Shown here: piece after piece, positions 33,072 through 41,172 of the stretch
Position numbering within the stretch: position 1 is the first letter of the stretch
Layout: each line of letters opens with the position of its first letter
Assembly: GCF_018502385.1 (NCBI RefSeq)
Contig: NZ_CP075523.1
Span: forward strand, 992,001 to 1,056,000
Reading direction: 5' to 3'
Source: Synechococcus sp. LA31
GTDB taxonomy: Bacteria > Cyanobacteriota > Cyanobacteriia > PCC-6307 > Cyanobiaceae
DNA: 64,000 bases
Notes under the pieces: generated by a model
Databases searched by the model: none
What the model was told of the DNA's origin: nothing
Seen by the model: the letters and a program-made list of their open reading frames with translations, nothing else
Translations under genes and position numbers: made by a program

Positions 33072-34298
33072 TCAGGGATCAACCCAGCGCCCGTCGTCCT
33101 TGATCAGAGCGATCAACGCCTCAACACCTTCGGCCTCCGGCACCCGGCGAATCTCCTCACGGCCGCGATAGAGAGAGATCACACCGGGGGTCTTACCGAC
33201 ATAGCCGTAGTCGGCATCAGCCATCTCACCGGGGCCATTCACGATGCAGCCCATCACGGCGATATCAAGACCCGTGAGATGGGCGGTGGCACTGCGCACC
33301 TTGTGAAGCACCTCCTCAAGGTTGAACAACGTGCGGCCGCAACTGGGGCAGCTCACGTATTCCACCATCGTTTTGCGTAGACCCAACGCTTGAAGGATCG
33401 AGTAGCAAACAGGAATCTCCTTCTCCGGCGCTTCGGTGAGGGACACCCGGATCGTGTCGCCCAAGCCCTCGCTCAACAAGGTGGCAATACCGGCGGTGCT
33501 TTTGATCCGGCCATAGTCGCCATCACCGGCTTCGGTCACACCGAGGTGCAGGGGGTAGTGGAACCCTTCGGCATCCATGCGGTCGGCCATCATCCGGTAA
33601 GCGGCCAACATCACTGGCGCCCGCGACGCCTTCATCGAAATCACGATGTTGTGGAAGTCGAGCCGGTCGCAAATGCGAATGAATTCCAAGGCGCTTTCCA
33701 CCATCCCCAAGGGGGTATCGCCGTAGCGGAACAGCATCCGCTCCGCCAGCGAGCCATGGTTCACGCCGATGCGCAGGGCCTTGTCCTGCTGCTTGAGCAA
33801 CTTCACGAGCGGCTCAAAGGTTTCCGTGATGCGATCGCCGATGGCGGCAATCTCGGCATCGGAGAACTCAGTGCGGTTGGGATCGGGTTTGTCGAACACG
33901 AACAAGCCCGGATTGATGCGGACCTTGTCCACATGCTGTGCCACCTCGAGGGCAATCTTCATGCCGTTGTGGTGCACGTCAGCCACTAGGGGCACCGGCT
34001 TGTAGCTGCTCTCCAGGCGTTGGCGGATCTCGCCCATGGCCTTGGCATGGGCGAGAGAGGGCACCGTGACCCGCACGATCTCGCAGCCCGCCTCATGCAG
34101 ACGGCGGATACCGGCGGTAGCACCTTCGATGTCGAGGGTGTCTTCGTTGATCATCGATTGCACCACAACCGGGTGGTCGCTTCCCATCCAGAGATCGCCC
34201 ACCCGCACACTGCGGGTTTTGCGCCGCCGGATCACCGTGTCGTAGCGGGGGTTGAGCGCAGCCTCGGTTGCTGGATCAGAAGCAAGGGAGGCTGTCAT
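33072..34298 (-). CDS. ispG: 4-hydroxy-3-methylbut-2-en-1-yl diphosphate synthase IspG
   Basis: 4Fe-4S enzyme of the MEP isoprenoid pathway, converting MEcPP to HMBPP with electrons from ferredoxin in cyanobacteria; it feeds chlorophyll phytyl tails, carotenoids and quinones. The 408-residue protein shows [16 protein letters not shown], a TIM-barrel domain (about 20-270) and the cluster-binding C-terminal domain with SCPSCGRT (CPxC) and [10 protein letters not shown], the third Cys. ATG 34298 is used; an in-frame TTG at 34322 is less likely. It is divergent from none and is followed by the Ctp protease on the same strand; the upstream UDG gene is 42 bases away. Confidence 0.96.
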   Translation of the reverse strand: MTASLASDPATEAALNPRYDTVIRRRKTRSVRVGDLWMGSDHPVVVQSMINEDTLDIEGATAGIRRLHEAGCEIVRVTVPSLAHAKAMGEIRQRLESSYKPVPLVADVHHNGMKIALEVAQHVDKVRINPGLFVFDKPDPNRTEFSDAEIAAIGDRITETFEPLVKLLKQQDKALRIGVNHGSLAERMLFRYGDTPLGMVESALEFIRICDRLDFHNIVISMKASRAPVMLAAYRMMADRMDAEGFHYPLHLGVTEAGDGDYGRIKSTAGIATLLSEGLGDTIRVSLTEAPEKEIPVCYSILQALGLRKTMVEYVSCPSCGRTLFNLEEVLHKVRSATAHLTGLDIAVMGCIVNGPGEMADADYGYVGKTPGVISLYRGREEIRRVPEAEGVEALIALIKDDGRWVDP

Positions 34299-34340
34299 GG
34301 CAGCAGGGTGCTCAGAGGCCAAAGAGGTGGCGCAAGCCTG

Positions 34341-34985
34341 TCACAGCGGCGTGGTGATTTGGGCGAGGCGGCGTTGCACATCCTGCAGGTCGTGCCAGGT
34401 GAGCCACTTGGGAGAGCCCCTCTCCTTGGAGGCATTGCGCAAGAGATACGAGGGGTGAAAGATCGGCATCAACCAGCGACCCTGCAGCCCCCCCGCTTCG
34501 TCCTGACGCCACTGACCGCGCAACTTGCTAATTCCGCCCTTGATCCCCAGTAACCCCTCTACGGCCGTGGCACCGGCCAGGAGGATCACCGCCGGATTCA
34601 CCAGCTGGATCTGCTGATCAAGCCAGGGACGGCAGGCCGCCATCTCCAAAGCCGTGGGCTTGCGGTTCTCCGGAGGCCGGCACTTCACGATGTTGCAGAC
34701 ATAGGCATCGCGGTTGCTGTTGATCCCCACACTGTCGAGCATGCGATCGAGCAGCTGGCCGGAGCGACCCACAAAGGGCGAACCCTGTTCATCCTCCTGG
34801 GCACCGGGGCCTTCGCCGATCACCATCAGTGGGGCTCGCGGATTCCCGCGACTCACCACCACCTGGCTGCGGCTGGCGCCAAGAGCGCAGCGCCGGCAGC
34901 CATCGCAGGCCGCAGCCAGCTGGTTCAGATCGTGCTCAAGATCAGGTGCAGCAGGGCCGGTGGGATCAACTGGAAGCAAGGTCAT
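34341..34985 (-). CDS. Uracil-DNA glycosylase, family 4
   Basis: Removes uracil from DNA; family-4 enzymes carry a 4Fe-4S cluster. The 214-residue protein has CDGCRRCALG (first two Cys, near 28-35), the active-site motif MVIGEGPGAQEDEQGSPFVGRSG (about 54-76), DAYVCNIVKCRPP (third Cys, and C-terminal portion of motif), a fourth Cys in MAACRPW and the HPSYLLRN motif near 183-190. The start is ATG 34985. It lies ten bases downstream of the VOC gene on the same strand, followed by ispG, so a three-gene transcript is likely. The region is otherwise unremarkable. Confidence 0.9.
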   Translation of the reverse strand: MTLLPVDPTGPAAPDLEHDLNQLAAACDGCRRCALGASRSQVVVSRGNPRAPLMVIGEGPGAQEDEQGSPFVGRSGQLLDRMLDSVGINSNRDAYVCNIVKCRPPENRKPTALEMAACRPWLDQQIQLVNPAVILLAGATAVEGLLGIKGGISKLRGQWRQDEAGGLQGRWLMPIFHPSYLLRNASKERGSPKWLTWHDLQDVQRRLAQITTPL

Positions 34986-34994
34986 CGAGCGACT

Positions 34995-35390
34995 TTATGA
35001 ATCGCTCACCAGCAGCAACAGGCCATTGCCCTCGGGATCCAGCATCCACACCTCAGAGCCAAAGGGTTCGATGCGTGGAGTATCCAATGGTTGAGCTCCC
35101 AGGCTGATCGCTTGAGCCAACCAAGCCTCAAGCGCTGATGGATGGCCACTGCACCGCAAACACACCGCCAGGCGACCGCGCTGCGGGGGTTGAGGCCGCG
35201 CCTGACTGGGCCGATAGAGCTCTAGCCAGCCCGCACCTGGCAGCAACACACGCCAGTGGGCGGCACTCAAGCCCGCCATCGGTGAAGCCCCGACAAGAGC
35301 GGCATAAAACGTCGCCAGGGCTTGGGGATCATCAGCAGCCAGCACCAGCGCCACCTCAAGGCCGTTGGTTTGGAGAGCGGAAGGGGCCAT
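34995..35390 (-). CDS. VOC (glyoxalase/bleomycin-resistance fold) family protein
   Basis: 131 residues from ATG 35390. The pattern of paired betaalphabetabetabeta units is visible: EVALVLAADDPQALATFYAALVG...HWRVLLPGAGWLELYRP in the first half and GRLAVCLRCS...SLGAQPL...SEVWMLDPEGNGLLLLV in the second. DPEGN is the typical C-terminal metal-site motif of VOC proteins. Substrate cannot be told; the family spans isomerases, dioxygenases and drug-binding proteins. A longer in-frame reading upstream to 35858 overlaps aspC on the other strand and is a shadow. Divergent from aspC (138 bases). Confidence 0.72.
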   Translation of the reverse strand: MAPSALQTNGLEVALVLAADDPQALATFYAALVGASPMAGLSAAHWRVLLPGAGWLELYRPSQARPQPPQRGRLAVCLRCSGHPSALEAWLAQAISLGAQPLDTPRIEPFGSEVWMLDPEGNGLLLLVSDS

Positions 35391-35528
35391 CGGCAGCCGC
35401 GTGCAGGCGCAATCTTGTCGCGCCGGTCGCCAAAGGGTGTGCGCTGAACGCTTGCCGGGAACGAGATACGGCAGGATGAGATCACACCGGCAAAGCCCTG
35501 CGGCGTTGCCCCTTTCGTCGCTGCGCCG

Positions 35529-36722
35529 ATGCTGCGCCCGCCCTCTCAGCGCCCCCTGACGCTGTCCGCCCGGGCCGAGGCTCTTCAGCCTTCCCTCACC
35601 CTGGCCATCGCCGCCAAAGCCAAGGCACTCAAGGCCGAAGGCCACAACATCTGCAGCCTCAGTGCCGGCGAACCGGATTTCGATACGCCGGGCTTCATCC
35701 GCGATGCCGCGGCAGCTGCCCTGCAAAGTGGCCACACCCGCTACGGCCCCGCCGCCGGCGAACCAGCCCTCCGGGCTGCCATCGCCGCCAAGTTGAGCAG
35801 CGAGAACCAGGTGCTCACCCAGCCCGACCAGGTGCTGGTGACCAACGGCGGCAAGCAAGCGCTCTACAACCTCTTTCAGGTGCTGCTGGGTCCCGGCGAT
35901 GAAGTGCTGCTTCCATCGCCCTATTGGCTGAGCTACCCAGAGATCGCGCGCCTGGCCGGGGCATCAGTGCAAGTGCTGCCGAGTTCGGCGGCCGATGGTT
36001 TCCGAATCGATCCGGCCCAGCTTGAGGCAGCGATCACTCCCGCCAGCAAGCTGCTGGTGCTCAACAGCCCCAGCAATCCCACGGGCATGGTGCTGAGCCG
36101 CAGTGATTTCGAGGCCATCGCCGCGGTGCTGCGCCGCCATCCCCAGGTGGCTGTTGTGTGCGACGAGATCTATGAGTTCCTACTGGAACCTGGCCTCCAA
36201 CACCACAGCTTGGCGGCGGTGGCACCAGACCTAGCTGATCGGATCTTCAGCGTGAATGGTTTTGCGAAAGGCTGGGCGATGACGGGCTGGCGCATCGGCT
36301 GGTTGGCCGGCAACAGCGCGGTGCTCAAGGCAGCCATTGCCTTGCAAAGCCAGAGCACCAGCAATGTGTGCAGCTTTGCCCAATTCGGTGCCCTAGCAGC
36401 GATCGAGGCGTCGCGCGATTGCGTGCATGCCATGGCTGAACAGTTCAATACGCGACGGCGTCTGCTCAGCGATGGCCTGCAGGCCATCAGCGGTTTGCAG
36501 CTACACCCGCCTCAGGGCGCTTTCTATGCCTTCCCGGACATGCGCAGCAGCGGGCTCGATTCGATGAGCTTCTGCAACCGTCTGCTGGATGAACAGGGCT
36601 TGGCGGTGGTTCCCGGCGTGGCCTTCGGCGATGACCACTGCATCCGGCTGTCCTGCGCCGCAAACGAGGCCACGATCGAAGACGGCCTAGCCCGGCTAGA
36701 GCGGTTCCTGCGCAGCCTCTGA
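35529..36722 (+). CDS. aspC: Aspartate aminotransferase, class I
   Basis: PLP-dependent transaminase interconverting aspartate and 2-oxoglutarate with oxaloacetate and glutamate; 1-beta types in cyanobacteria may also use prephenate. The 397-residue protein shows SLSAGEPDFDTPGFI near 44-58, RYGPAAGEPALRAAIA, NSPSNPTGMVLS, the PLP-binding segment SVNGFAKGWAMTGWRIGW (Lys in FAKGW near 240) and QSTSNVCSFAQ. Start ATG 35529 is close to a small Arg-rich lead. No neighbour points to a specialised role; the amino donor in the PLP site cannot be told without structure. Confidence 0.93.
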   Translation: MLRPPSQRPLTLSARAEALQPSLTLAIAAKAKALKAEGHNICSLSAGEPDFDTPGFIRDAAAAALQSGHTRYGPAAGEPALRAAIAAKLSSENQVLTQPDQVLVTNGGKQALYNLFQVLLGPGDEVLLPSPYWLSYPEIARLAGASVQVLPSSAADGFRIDPAQLEAAITPASKLLVLNSPSNPTGMVLSRSDFEAIAAVLRRHPQVAVVCDEIYEFLLEPGLQHHSLAAVAPDLADRIFSVNGFAKGWAMTGWRIGWLAGNSAVLKAAIALQSQSTSNVCSFAQFGALAAIEASRDCVHAMAEQFNTRRRLLSDGLQAISGLQLHPPQGAFYAFPDMRSSGLDSMSFCNRLLDEQGLAVVPGVAFGDDHCIRLSCAANEATIEDGLARLERFLRSL

Positions 36723-36776
36723 AACGGCGCTGCAGCAGCAGTGCCGAGCAGCGTGGACAATCAGCAAGCAACCGTT

Positions 36777-36792
36777 TGCGGACCGTTCCGCA
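36777..36792. promoter_or_regulatory. Dyad before phnD
   Basis: TGCGGA (36777-36782) and TCCGCA (36787-36792) with spacer CCGT, eight bases before the phnD ATG. It could be an operator or mRNA hairpin near the start codon. I see no clear Pho-box direct repeats in the preceding 75 bases. Confidence 0.3.
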
Positions 36793-36799
36793 TCTGCAC

Positions 36800-37759
36800 A
36801 TGATCAAGCTCTCTCGAGGTGGCCGAGAACGTTCGGCCGCCGTGCTGGCCGGCATCAGCCTGGCCCTCGCTCCGGCGGCCCTTCCTGTTGTGATGCCAAC
36901 ACTGCAGCCCCTGCCGGCAGCCCAGGCTCAGCAGAACAGCAAACCCGTGCTGCGCATCAGCGCCATCCCCGATCAGAAGCCTGAGAAGCTGAACCGGCTC
37001 TATGGGCTGGTGGCCAATGAGCTGAGCAAGCAGCTTGGTGTTCGGGTGCAATACGTGCCCGTCACCAACTACGCCGCGGCCGTGAGCGCCTTCCGCACCG
37101 GCAACATCGATCTGGTCTGGTTCGGTGGCCTCACGGGTGTGCAAGCCCGCCTCCAGAAACCTGGATCGAAGGTGATCGCTCAGCGCGACATCGACGCCTC
37201 CTTCCACACCATCTTCATTGCCAACACCAGCAGCGGCCTGAAGCCGGTGAGCAGCCTGCAGGGCCTCAGCCAACTGAAAGGCAAGCGCTTCACCTTCGGC
37301 TCGGAGAGCTCAACCTCCGGCCGTCTGATGCCGCAGTATTTCCTGGGGCAGGCCGGCGTCAAGCCCAACCAATTCGCCGGCGGTGCTCCCGGCTTCAGTG
37401 GCAGCCATGACGCCACCATCGCTTTGGTGCAGAGCGGTGCCTATCAGGCCGGCGCCGTGAATGAGCAGGTATGGCGCAGCAACCTGAGCGAGGGCAAGGC
37501 CAACCCCGCCAAGGTGATGGCGATCTGGAAGACGCCGGGCTACCCCGATTACCACTGGATCGCCCAGCCTGATCTGGACCAACGCTTCGGCAAAGGCTTC
37601 ACCACTCGCATCCAGAAGGCCATCCTCAGCTGGCGCAGCAGCAACCCTGAGCAGAAGCAGATTCTGAGCCTCTTCGGAGCCCAGAAGTTCATCGCTGCAA
37701 ATGCCAGCGAGTACAGCCGCATCGAACAGGTAGGCCGGCAGATCGGGAAGATCCGTTGA
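36800..37759 (+). CDS. phnD: Phosphonate/phosphite-type ABC transporter substrate-binding protein
   Basis: 319-residue exported solute-binding protein of the PhnD family (phosphonate, phosphite or phosphate ester uptake). A signal peptide with twin hydrophobic region ends at LPAAQAQ (about residue 42). The mature part starts LRISAIPDQ, then NRLYGLVANELSKQLGVRVQYVPVTNYAAAVSAFRTGNIDLVWFGG, a PhnD-typical pattern, and FTFGSESSTSGRLMPQYFL and GFSGSHDATIALVQSGAYQAGAVNEQVW. The ATG 36800 is chosen over a TTG at 36776. It leads an operon with phnC and phnE. The ligand is unresolved; phosphite is possible, as no C-P lyase genes are in the window. Confidence 0.88.
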   Translation: MIKLSRGGRERSAAVLAGISLALAPAALPVVMPTLQPLPAAQAQQNSKPVLRISAIPDQKPEKLNRLYGLVANELSKQLGVRVQYVPVTNYAAAVSAFRTGNIDLVWFGGLTGVQARLQKPGSKVIAQRDIDASFHTIFIANTSSGLKPVSSLQGLSQLKGKRFTFGSESSTSGRLMPQYFLGQAGVKPNQFAGGAPGFSGSHDATIALVQSGAYQAGAVNEQVWRSNLSEGKANPAKVMAIWKTPGYPDYHWIAQPDLDQRFGKGFTTRIQKAILSWRSSNPEQKQILSLFGAQKFIAANASEYSRIEQVGRQIGKIR

Positions 37760-37821
37760 TCGCGGGCTGAGCAGAGCAGCAGGCAGCAGAATTGGGAGGT
37801 TCAGGCGCTTCGCTGCTCCCG

Positions 37822-38049
37822 ATGACGCTGCTGCTCGATCTGGTGCTGGTGATGGCAGGGCTGCTGCTCTGGCAGCGCAGCTGCAGTGAGGGCGATGATG
37901 TGTGGGTGCTGTTTCTGCGCACCCTGGCGGCGATCGACCTAGCGGTGATCGCTTTGGGCAATGGTGTGCTCTGGTTGGAGATCCCACTGCTGGCCCTTGC
38001 CCTCACCCTGCCATCGGTGAAGCGAATCGAAGGGGAGGAAAGCCGCTGA
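37822..38049 (+). CDS. Small two- or three-helix membrane protein within the phn operon
   Basis: 75 residues from ATG 37822: hydrophobic segments at about 2-18 (LLLDLVLVMAGLLLW), 28-45 (FLRTLAAIDLAVIALG) and 49-62, with charged loops between (QRSCSEGDDVWV). It lies 62 bases after phnD and overlaps the start of the next tiny ORF by one base (TGATG). Its shape resembles small subunits of multi-part cation antiporters, but there is no sequence-based reason to assign it. Position inside a phosphonate-type transporter operon is unusual. Confidence 0.6.
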   Translation: MTLLLDLVLVMAGLLLWQRSCSEGDDVWVLFLRTLAAIDLAVIALGNGVLWLEIPLLALALTLPSVKRIEGEESR

Positions 38050-38135
38050 TGAACCCCCGCGGGCCCGATATCACCGAGCTGATGCTGGTGGGTTTGATCC
38101 TGGCCCTGATGGCCTTCCGATTCAGCAACCTCTGA
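38049..38135 (+). CDS. 28-residue single-helix peptide
   Basis: ATG 38049 overlaps the TGA of the preceding gene and the frame ends at TGA 38133-38135. The peptide starts MNPRGPDITEL and then a single hydrophobic stretch (MLVGLILALMAFRFSNL). One-base overlap implies translational coupling. It is too short for a domain assignment and could be spurious, but coupling plus the coherent membrane helix support expression. Confidence 0.5.
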   Translation: MNPRGPDITELMLVGLILALMAFRFSNL

Positions 38136-38168
38136 AAACGCTGTTGCTAACAGGCACAGTGGGAAGCC

Positions 38169-38960
38169 ATGGGGGAATCACAGCACCTGCGAGTTGAGCA
38201 ACACGGCAGTCCCGTGTTGGAACTGCGCAACATCAGCGTGCCTGGCCGGGAGCTGCCACGGCTGGCCGATGTGAGTCTGCAGGTGGAGCCAGGCGAGCGC
38301 GTGGCGCTCCTCGGTGCCAGTGGGGCAGGCAAAAGCACCCTGCTGGCGGTGGCCAATGGCGTCCTGCAGCCCGCACAGGGCGAGGTGCTCTGGAGCGGAG
38401 AACCGCGCGCACGCCGCCAGCGGATCCTGCGCCGCCAACAGGCCAGGATCGGCACGCTCTGGCAAGACCTGCGCCTGATCGAAGAGCTGAGCGTGCAGCA
38501 GAACCTCAACAGCGGCCGACTGGCCAGCTGGGGATGGCCTCGAGCCGTGCTCAACCTGCTCATGCCGCTGGAGAGCGAAGCCTGCGCCCAGGCTTTACGC
38601 CAGCTGGATCTCGACCCCCAGCTACTCCAACAACCCGTTGGGAGGCTCTCCGGCGGACAGCGCCAGCGGGTCGCGATCGCCCGCCTGTTACGCCAGCAAC
38701 CTCACCTGTTGCTCGCCGATGAACCGTTGGCGAGCCTTGATCCACGCCTGGCCAAGGACCTACTTCAGCTGCTGCTAGAGCAGGCCAGAGCGCCAAGAGC
38801 TCTGCTGCTCAGCCTGCACCGACCTGACCTACTGGCTGGATTTGATCGTGTGGTTGGGCTGCGTCAGGGACGCATCCAGTTCGATCGGCCGATCCATGCC
38901 CTCGCCCACAGAGAACTGGAGGCTCTTTATGCCGGACTTCCCCAGCCAGCGGCACGATGA
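38169..38960 (+). CDS. phnC: Phosphonate/phosphite-type ABC transporter ATP-binding protein
   Basis: 263-residue ATPase that energises the importer. Walker A GASGAGKST (near 50-58), Q-loop TLWQDLRL, signature LSGGQRQR (near 160), Walker B LLLADEP, and a D-loop/H-loop region with SLHRPD. The first 17 residues are a non-conserved lead. The start ATG 38169 is 33 bases after the tiny peptide ORF, and its stop overlaps the phnE start by four bases (ATGA). Assignment to phosphonate-type rather than any ABC importer rests on the phnD neighbour. Confidence 0.85.
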   Translation: MGESQHLRVEQHGSPVLELRNISVPGRELPRLADVSLQVEPGERVALLGASGAGKSTLLAVANGVLQPAQGEVLWSGEPRARRQRILRRQQARIGTLWQDLRLIEELSVQQNLNSGRLASWGWPRAVLNLLMPLESEACAQALRQLDLDPQLLQQPVGRLSGGQRQRVAIARLLRQQPHLLLADEPLASLDPRLAKDLLQLLLEQARAPRALLLSLHRPDLLAGFDRVVGLRQGRIQFDRPIHALAHRELEALYAGLPQPAAR

Positions 38961-40498
38961 AAGCCGCCGCACCCCTGCTGCCGTTGCTGCCGGCCTTGGT
39001 GCTGGTGCCAGTGCTGCTGTTGCTCCCTTGGCAGCTCCATGGCGGCGGCTGGGATCTCATCGGTCAGTTCTTCATGGCAGCTCTGCAGCCCTCCACCGAT
39101 CCGGTGGTGCTGCAGTCGTTGCTGCGGGGGCTCGGCATCACTGCAGGCATGGCTCTACTGGGCTGGTTTTCCAGCCTGCTGCTTGGCGTTGTGGGGGGCC
39201 TGGCTAGCTCGCGGTTGCTGTGGCGCACCCTGATCGGCCACACCTGGCCGGCTGAGGCTTTACGTCGCGTGCTGGCGATCCCGCGCTCGATTCACGAATT
39301 GATCTGGGGCCTTTTGCTATTGCAAGTAGTGGGCCTACAACCCGCTGTCGCTGTGATCGCCATCGCCATTCCCTTCAGCGCCCTGGTGGCGCGGGTGGTG
39401 AGCGATCTCCTCGACAGCCTGCCGGACGCCAACCTGCAAGCCCTGCGCGCAGCAGGTAGTCCCGCCCCAGCGGCTCTGCTCACGGCCATGGGTCCGCCAC
39501 TACTGCCAGGCCTGATCAGCTACGGGGGCTATCGGCTGGAATGCGCCCTGCGCAGCGCCACGCTTCTGGGGGTGTTTGGGCTGGGGGGTCTTGGCAATGA
39601 GCTGCTGCTCACACTCCAATCGCTGGAGTTCCAGGAGCTATGGAGCGGCCTTTGGCTCCTGCTGGCCGTGATGCTGAGCGTGGAGGCTTTGATTGGAGCC
39701 TTGCGCAAACGCTGGGGCATGCCGGCACGCTTGAGCTTGCGGAGCGCTGGGGTTGGGCAACGAGGGCGCGAGCTGGTGCTGACCCTTGTGGTCCTCGTAC
39801 CAGTGCTGCTGGGAGTGGGGCGAGCCATGGCGATCGATCCAGCAGCGATCTTGCACTGGCATCCCCTGCCGCCCATCGCCCCCGGTGGTTGGGGGGAAGC
39901 CCTGGCCCTCCCCTGGCCAGCGCTCATCCTGAACACGGTGCTGCTCACCCTGCTGGCGGCAGCGCTGGCCGTGGGCGTCGCACCACTGCTCCTCCTGCTT
40001 GTGGCGCCTTGGTCCTGGGGTCAGCGGCTGCTGCAGCTTGTCTGGGCGATCGGCCGCCTCTGGCCGCCCCCGCTCACGGCCCTGCTGCTGTTGTTTGCAC
40101 TCAAACCCGGGCTGATCACCGCTGCACTGGCCCTGGGATTTCACAACCTGGGGATCCTGGGACGCCTGCTGCTGGAAGGCACAGAAGCCGCAGAGCCTGG
40201 CCCTCAAGAAGCACTGCGCAACGCCGGTGCCGGGCCCCGTTTGGCCCTGCTTTACGGCCGTTTCAGTGGCTTGGCCCGCTCCTACCTCGCCTACGGGGCC
40301 TACCGGGCTGATGTGATCCTTCGAGAAACAGTGGTGGTGGGACTCGTAGCTGGCACCGGCCTGGGCAGCCAGCTCAATGAAAGCCTCAGCGCCTTCGCCT
40401 TTGATCAACTGCTGCTGCTGCTCGTGGCCTACGCGACGCTCACCCTGCTGGGGGAAGATCTCAGCGACCGCGCCCGCCACCGGTTGCTACAGCCATGA
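38957..40498 (+). CDS. phnE: Fused double permease of the phosphonate-type ABC transporter
   Basis: 513-residue inner-membrane protein with two tandem PhnE-like permease domains (about 40-250 and 310-505). Each half has five to six helices and an EAA-like loop: RALAIPR-type motif ALRRVLAIPRSIHELIWGL and LQALRAAGSPAPAAL in the first, EALRNAGAGPRLALLYG in the second. Most transporters use two copies of a single-domain PhnE; here a fused gene does the job. The N-terminus is very hydrophobic. It overlaps phnC upstream and the SGNH hydrolase downstream by four bases each. Confidence 0.85.
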   Translation: MKAAAPLLPLLPALVLVPVLLLLPWQLHGGGWDLIGQFFMAALQPSTDPVVLQSLLRGLGITAGMALLGWFSSLLLGVVGGLASSRLLWRTLIGHTWPAEALRRVLAIPRSIHELIWGLLLLQVVGLQPAVAVIAIAIPFSALVARVVSDLLDSLPDANLQALRAAGSPAPAALLTAMGPPLLPGLISYGGYRLECALRSATLLGVFGLGGLGNELLLTLQSLEFQELWSGLWLLLAVMLSVEALIGALRKRWGMPARLSLRSAGVGQRGRELVLTLVVLVPVLLGVGRAMAIDPAAILHWHPLPPIAPGGWGEALALPWPALILNTVLLTLLAAALAVGVAPLLLLLVAPWSWGQRLLQLVWAIGRLWPPPLTALLLLFALKPGLITAALALGFHNLGILGRLLLEGTEAAEPGPQEALRNAGAGPRLALLYGRFSGLARSYLAYGAYRADVILRETVVVGLVAGTGLGSQLNESLSAFAFDQLLLLLVAYATLTLLGEDLSDRARHRLLQP

Positions 40499-41172
40499 GC
40501 GTTCCGATCCCCCGCAAGTTGATCGTGTTGGGCGACAGCGGTGTGGTGGGCTGGGGTGACCCGGAAGAGGGTGGCTGGTGCGAGCGCCTGCGCCGCCACT
40601 GGATGGGGCTACCCAATGGGCCGGTGCTCTACCCGTTGGGGGTACGGGGCGATGGGCTGGAACGGGTGGCGGCAAGGCTGCACAACGAAGTGAGCTGCCG
40701 CGGCGAACTACGACGCCGGCAGCCCCAGGGGATCCTGCTGGCCATGGGTCTCAACGACTGCGCTCGTGTGGGACGCGCCGATGGCCGCCCTCAGCTCAAT
40801 GCCGATGGCTTTCTGTTTGGCTTGCAGCAGTTACTAGCCCAGGCGAAAACGCTGGCACCGGTCCTGGTGGTCGGTCTCACGCCAGTGGATGAGGCGGTGA
40901 TGCCCTACGCAGAGGTGCTCTGGTACCAGCTGGAGCAGGTGCGCCGGTATGAAGGCCTCCTGGAGGAGGCCTGTCTGGAGGCCGATGTGCCGTTCCTGCC
41001 GCTGCTGGAGCGGCTGCTGGAGGATCCAGGCTGGCTGCAATGGCTCTGCAGCGACGGAATCCATCTCAACAGCCACGGTCACCGGGAGGTGTACGAGCGG
41101 GTTCGTCAGTGGCCGGCTTTGCTGCGCTGGGCTGATCTCCAGCCGCTGGCGCTGGGCAGCACAAGCCACTAA
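40495..41172 (+). CDS. SGNH/GDSL-type hydrolase
   Basis: 225 residues. The start reads RKLIVLGDSGVVGWG with the block I GDS (catalytic Ser15), followed by the GxND block (LLAMGLNDCARVGR) and the C-terminal block DGIHLNSHGHREVYERV with Asp/His of the triad. Family members are esterases, lipases and acyl or carbohydrate acetyl esterases. The gene starts with a four-base overlap with phnE, indicating it belongs to the phn operon, where an esterase could release phosphate-linked or acyl substrates; that is inference. The IS5-like element begins immediately after its TAA, which is part of the target duplication. Confidence 0.82.
   Translation: MSVPIPRKLIVLGDSGVVGWGDPEEGGWCERLRRHWMGLPNGPVLYPLGVRGDGLERVAARLHNEVSCRGELRRRQPQGILLAMGLNDCARVGRADGRPQLNADGFLFGLQQLLAQAKTLAPVLVVGLTPVDEAVMPYAEVLWYQLEQVRRYEGLLEEACLEADVPFLPLLERLLEDPGWLQWLCSDGIHLNSHGHREVYERVRQWPALLRWADLQPLALGSTSH

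Noticed and set aside
35391-35858. N-terminal extension of the VOC protein up to base 35858
   Set aside because: It would overlap aspC on the other strand, and the VOC fold starts at the ATG 35390.
39638-40480. 280-codon minus-strand and 223-codon plus-strand frames inside phnE
   Set aside because: Shadows of the double permease gene; Gln/Gly-rich and Pro/Ala/Arg-rich junk composition.
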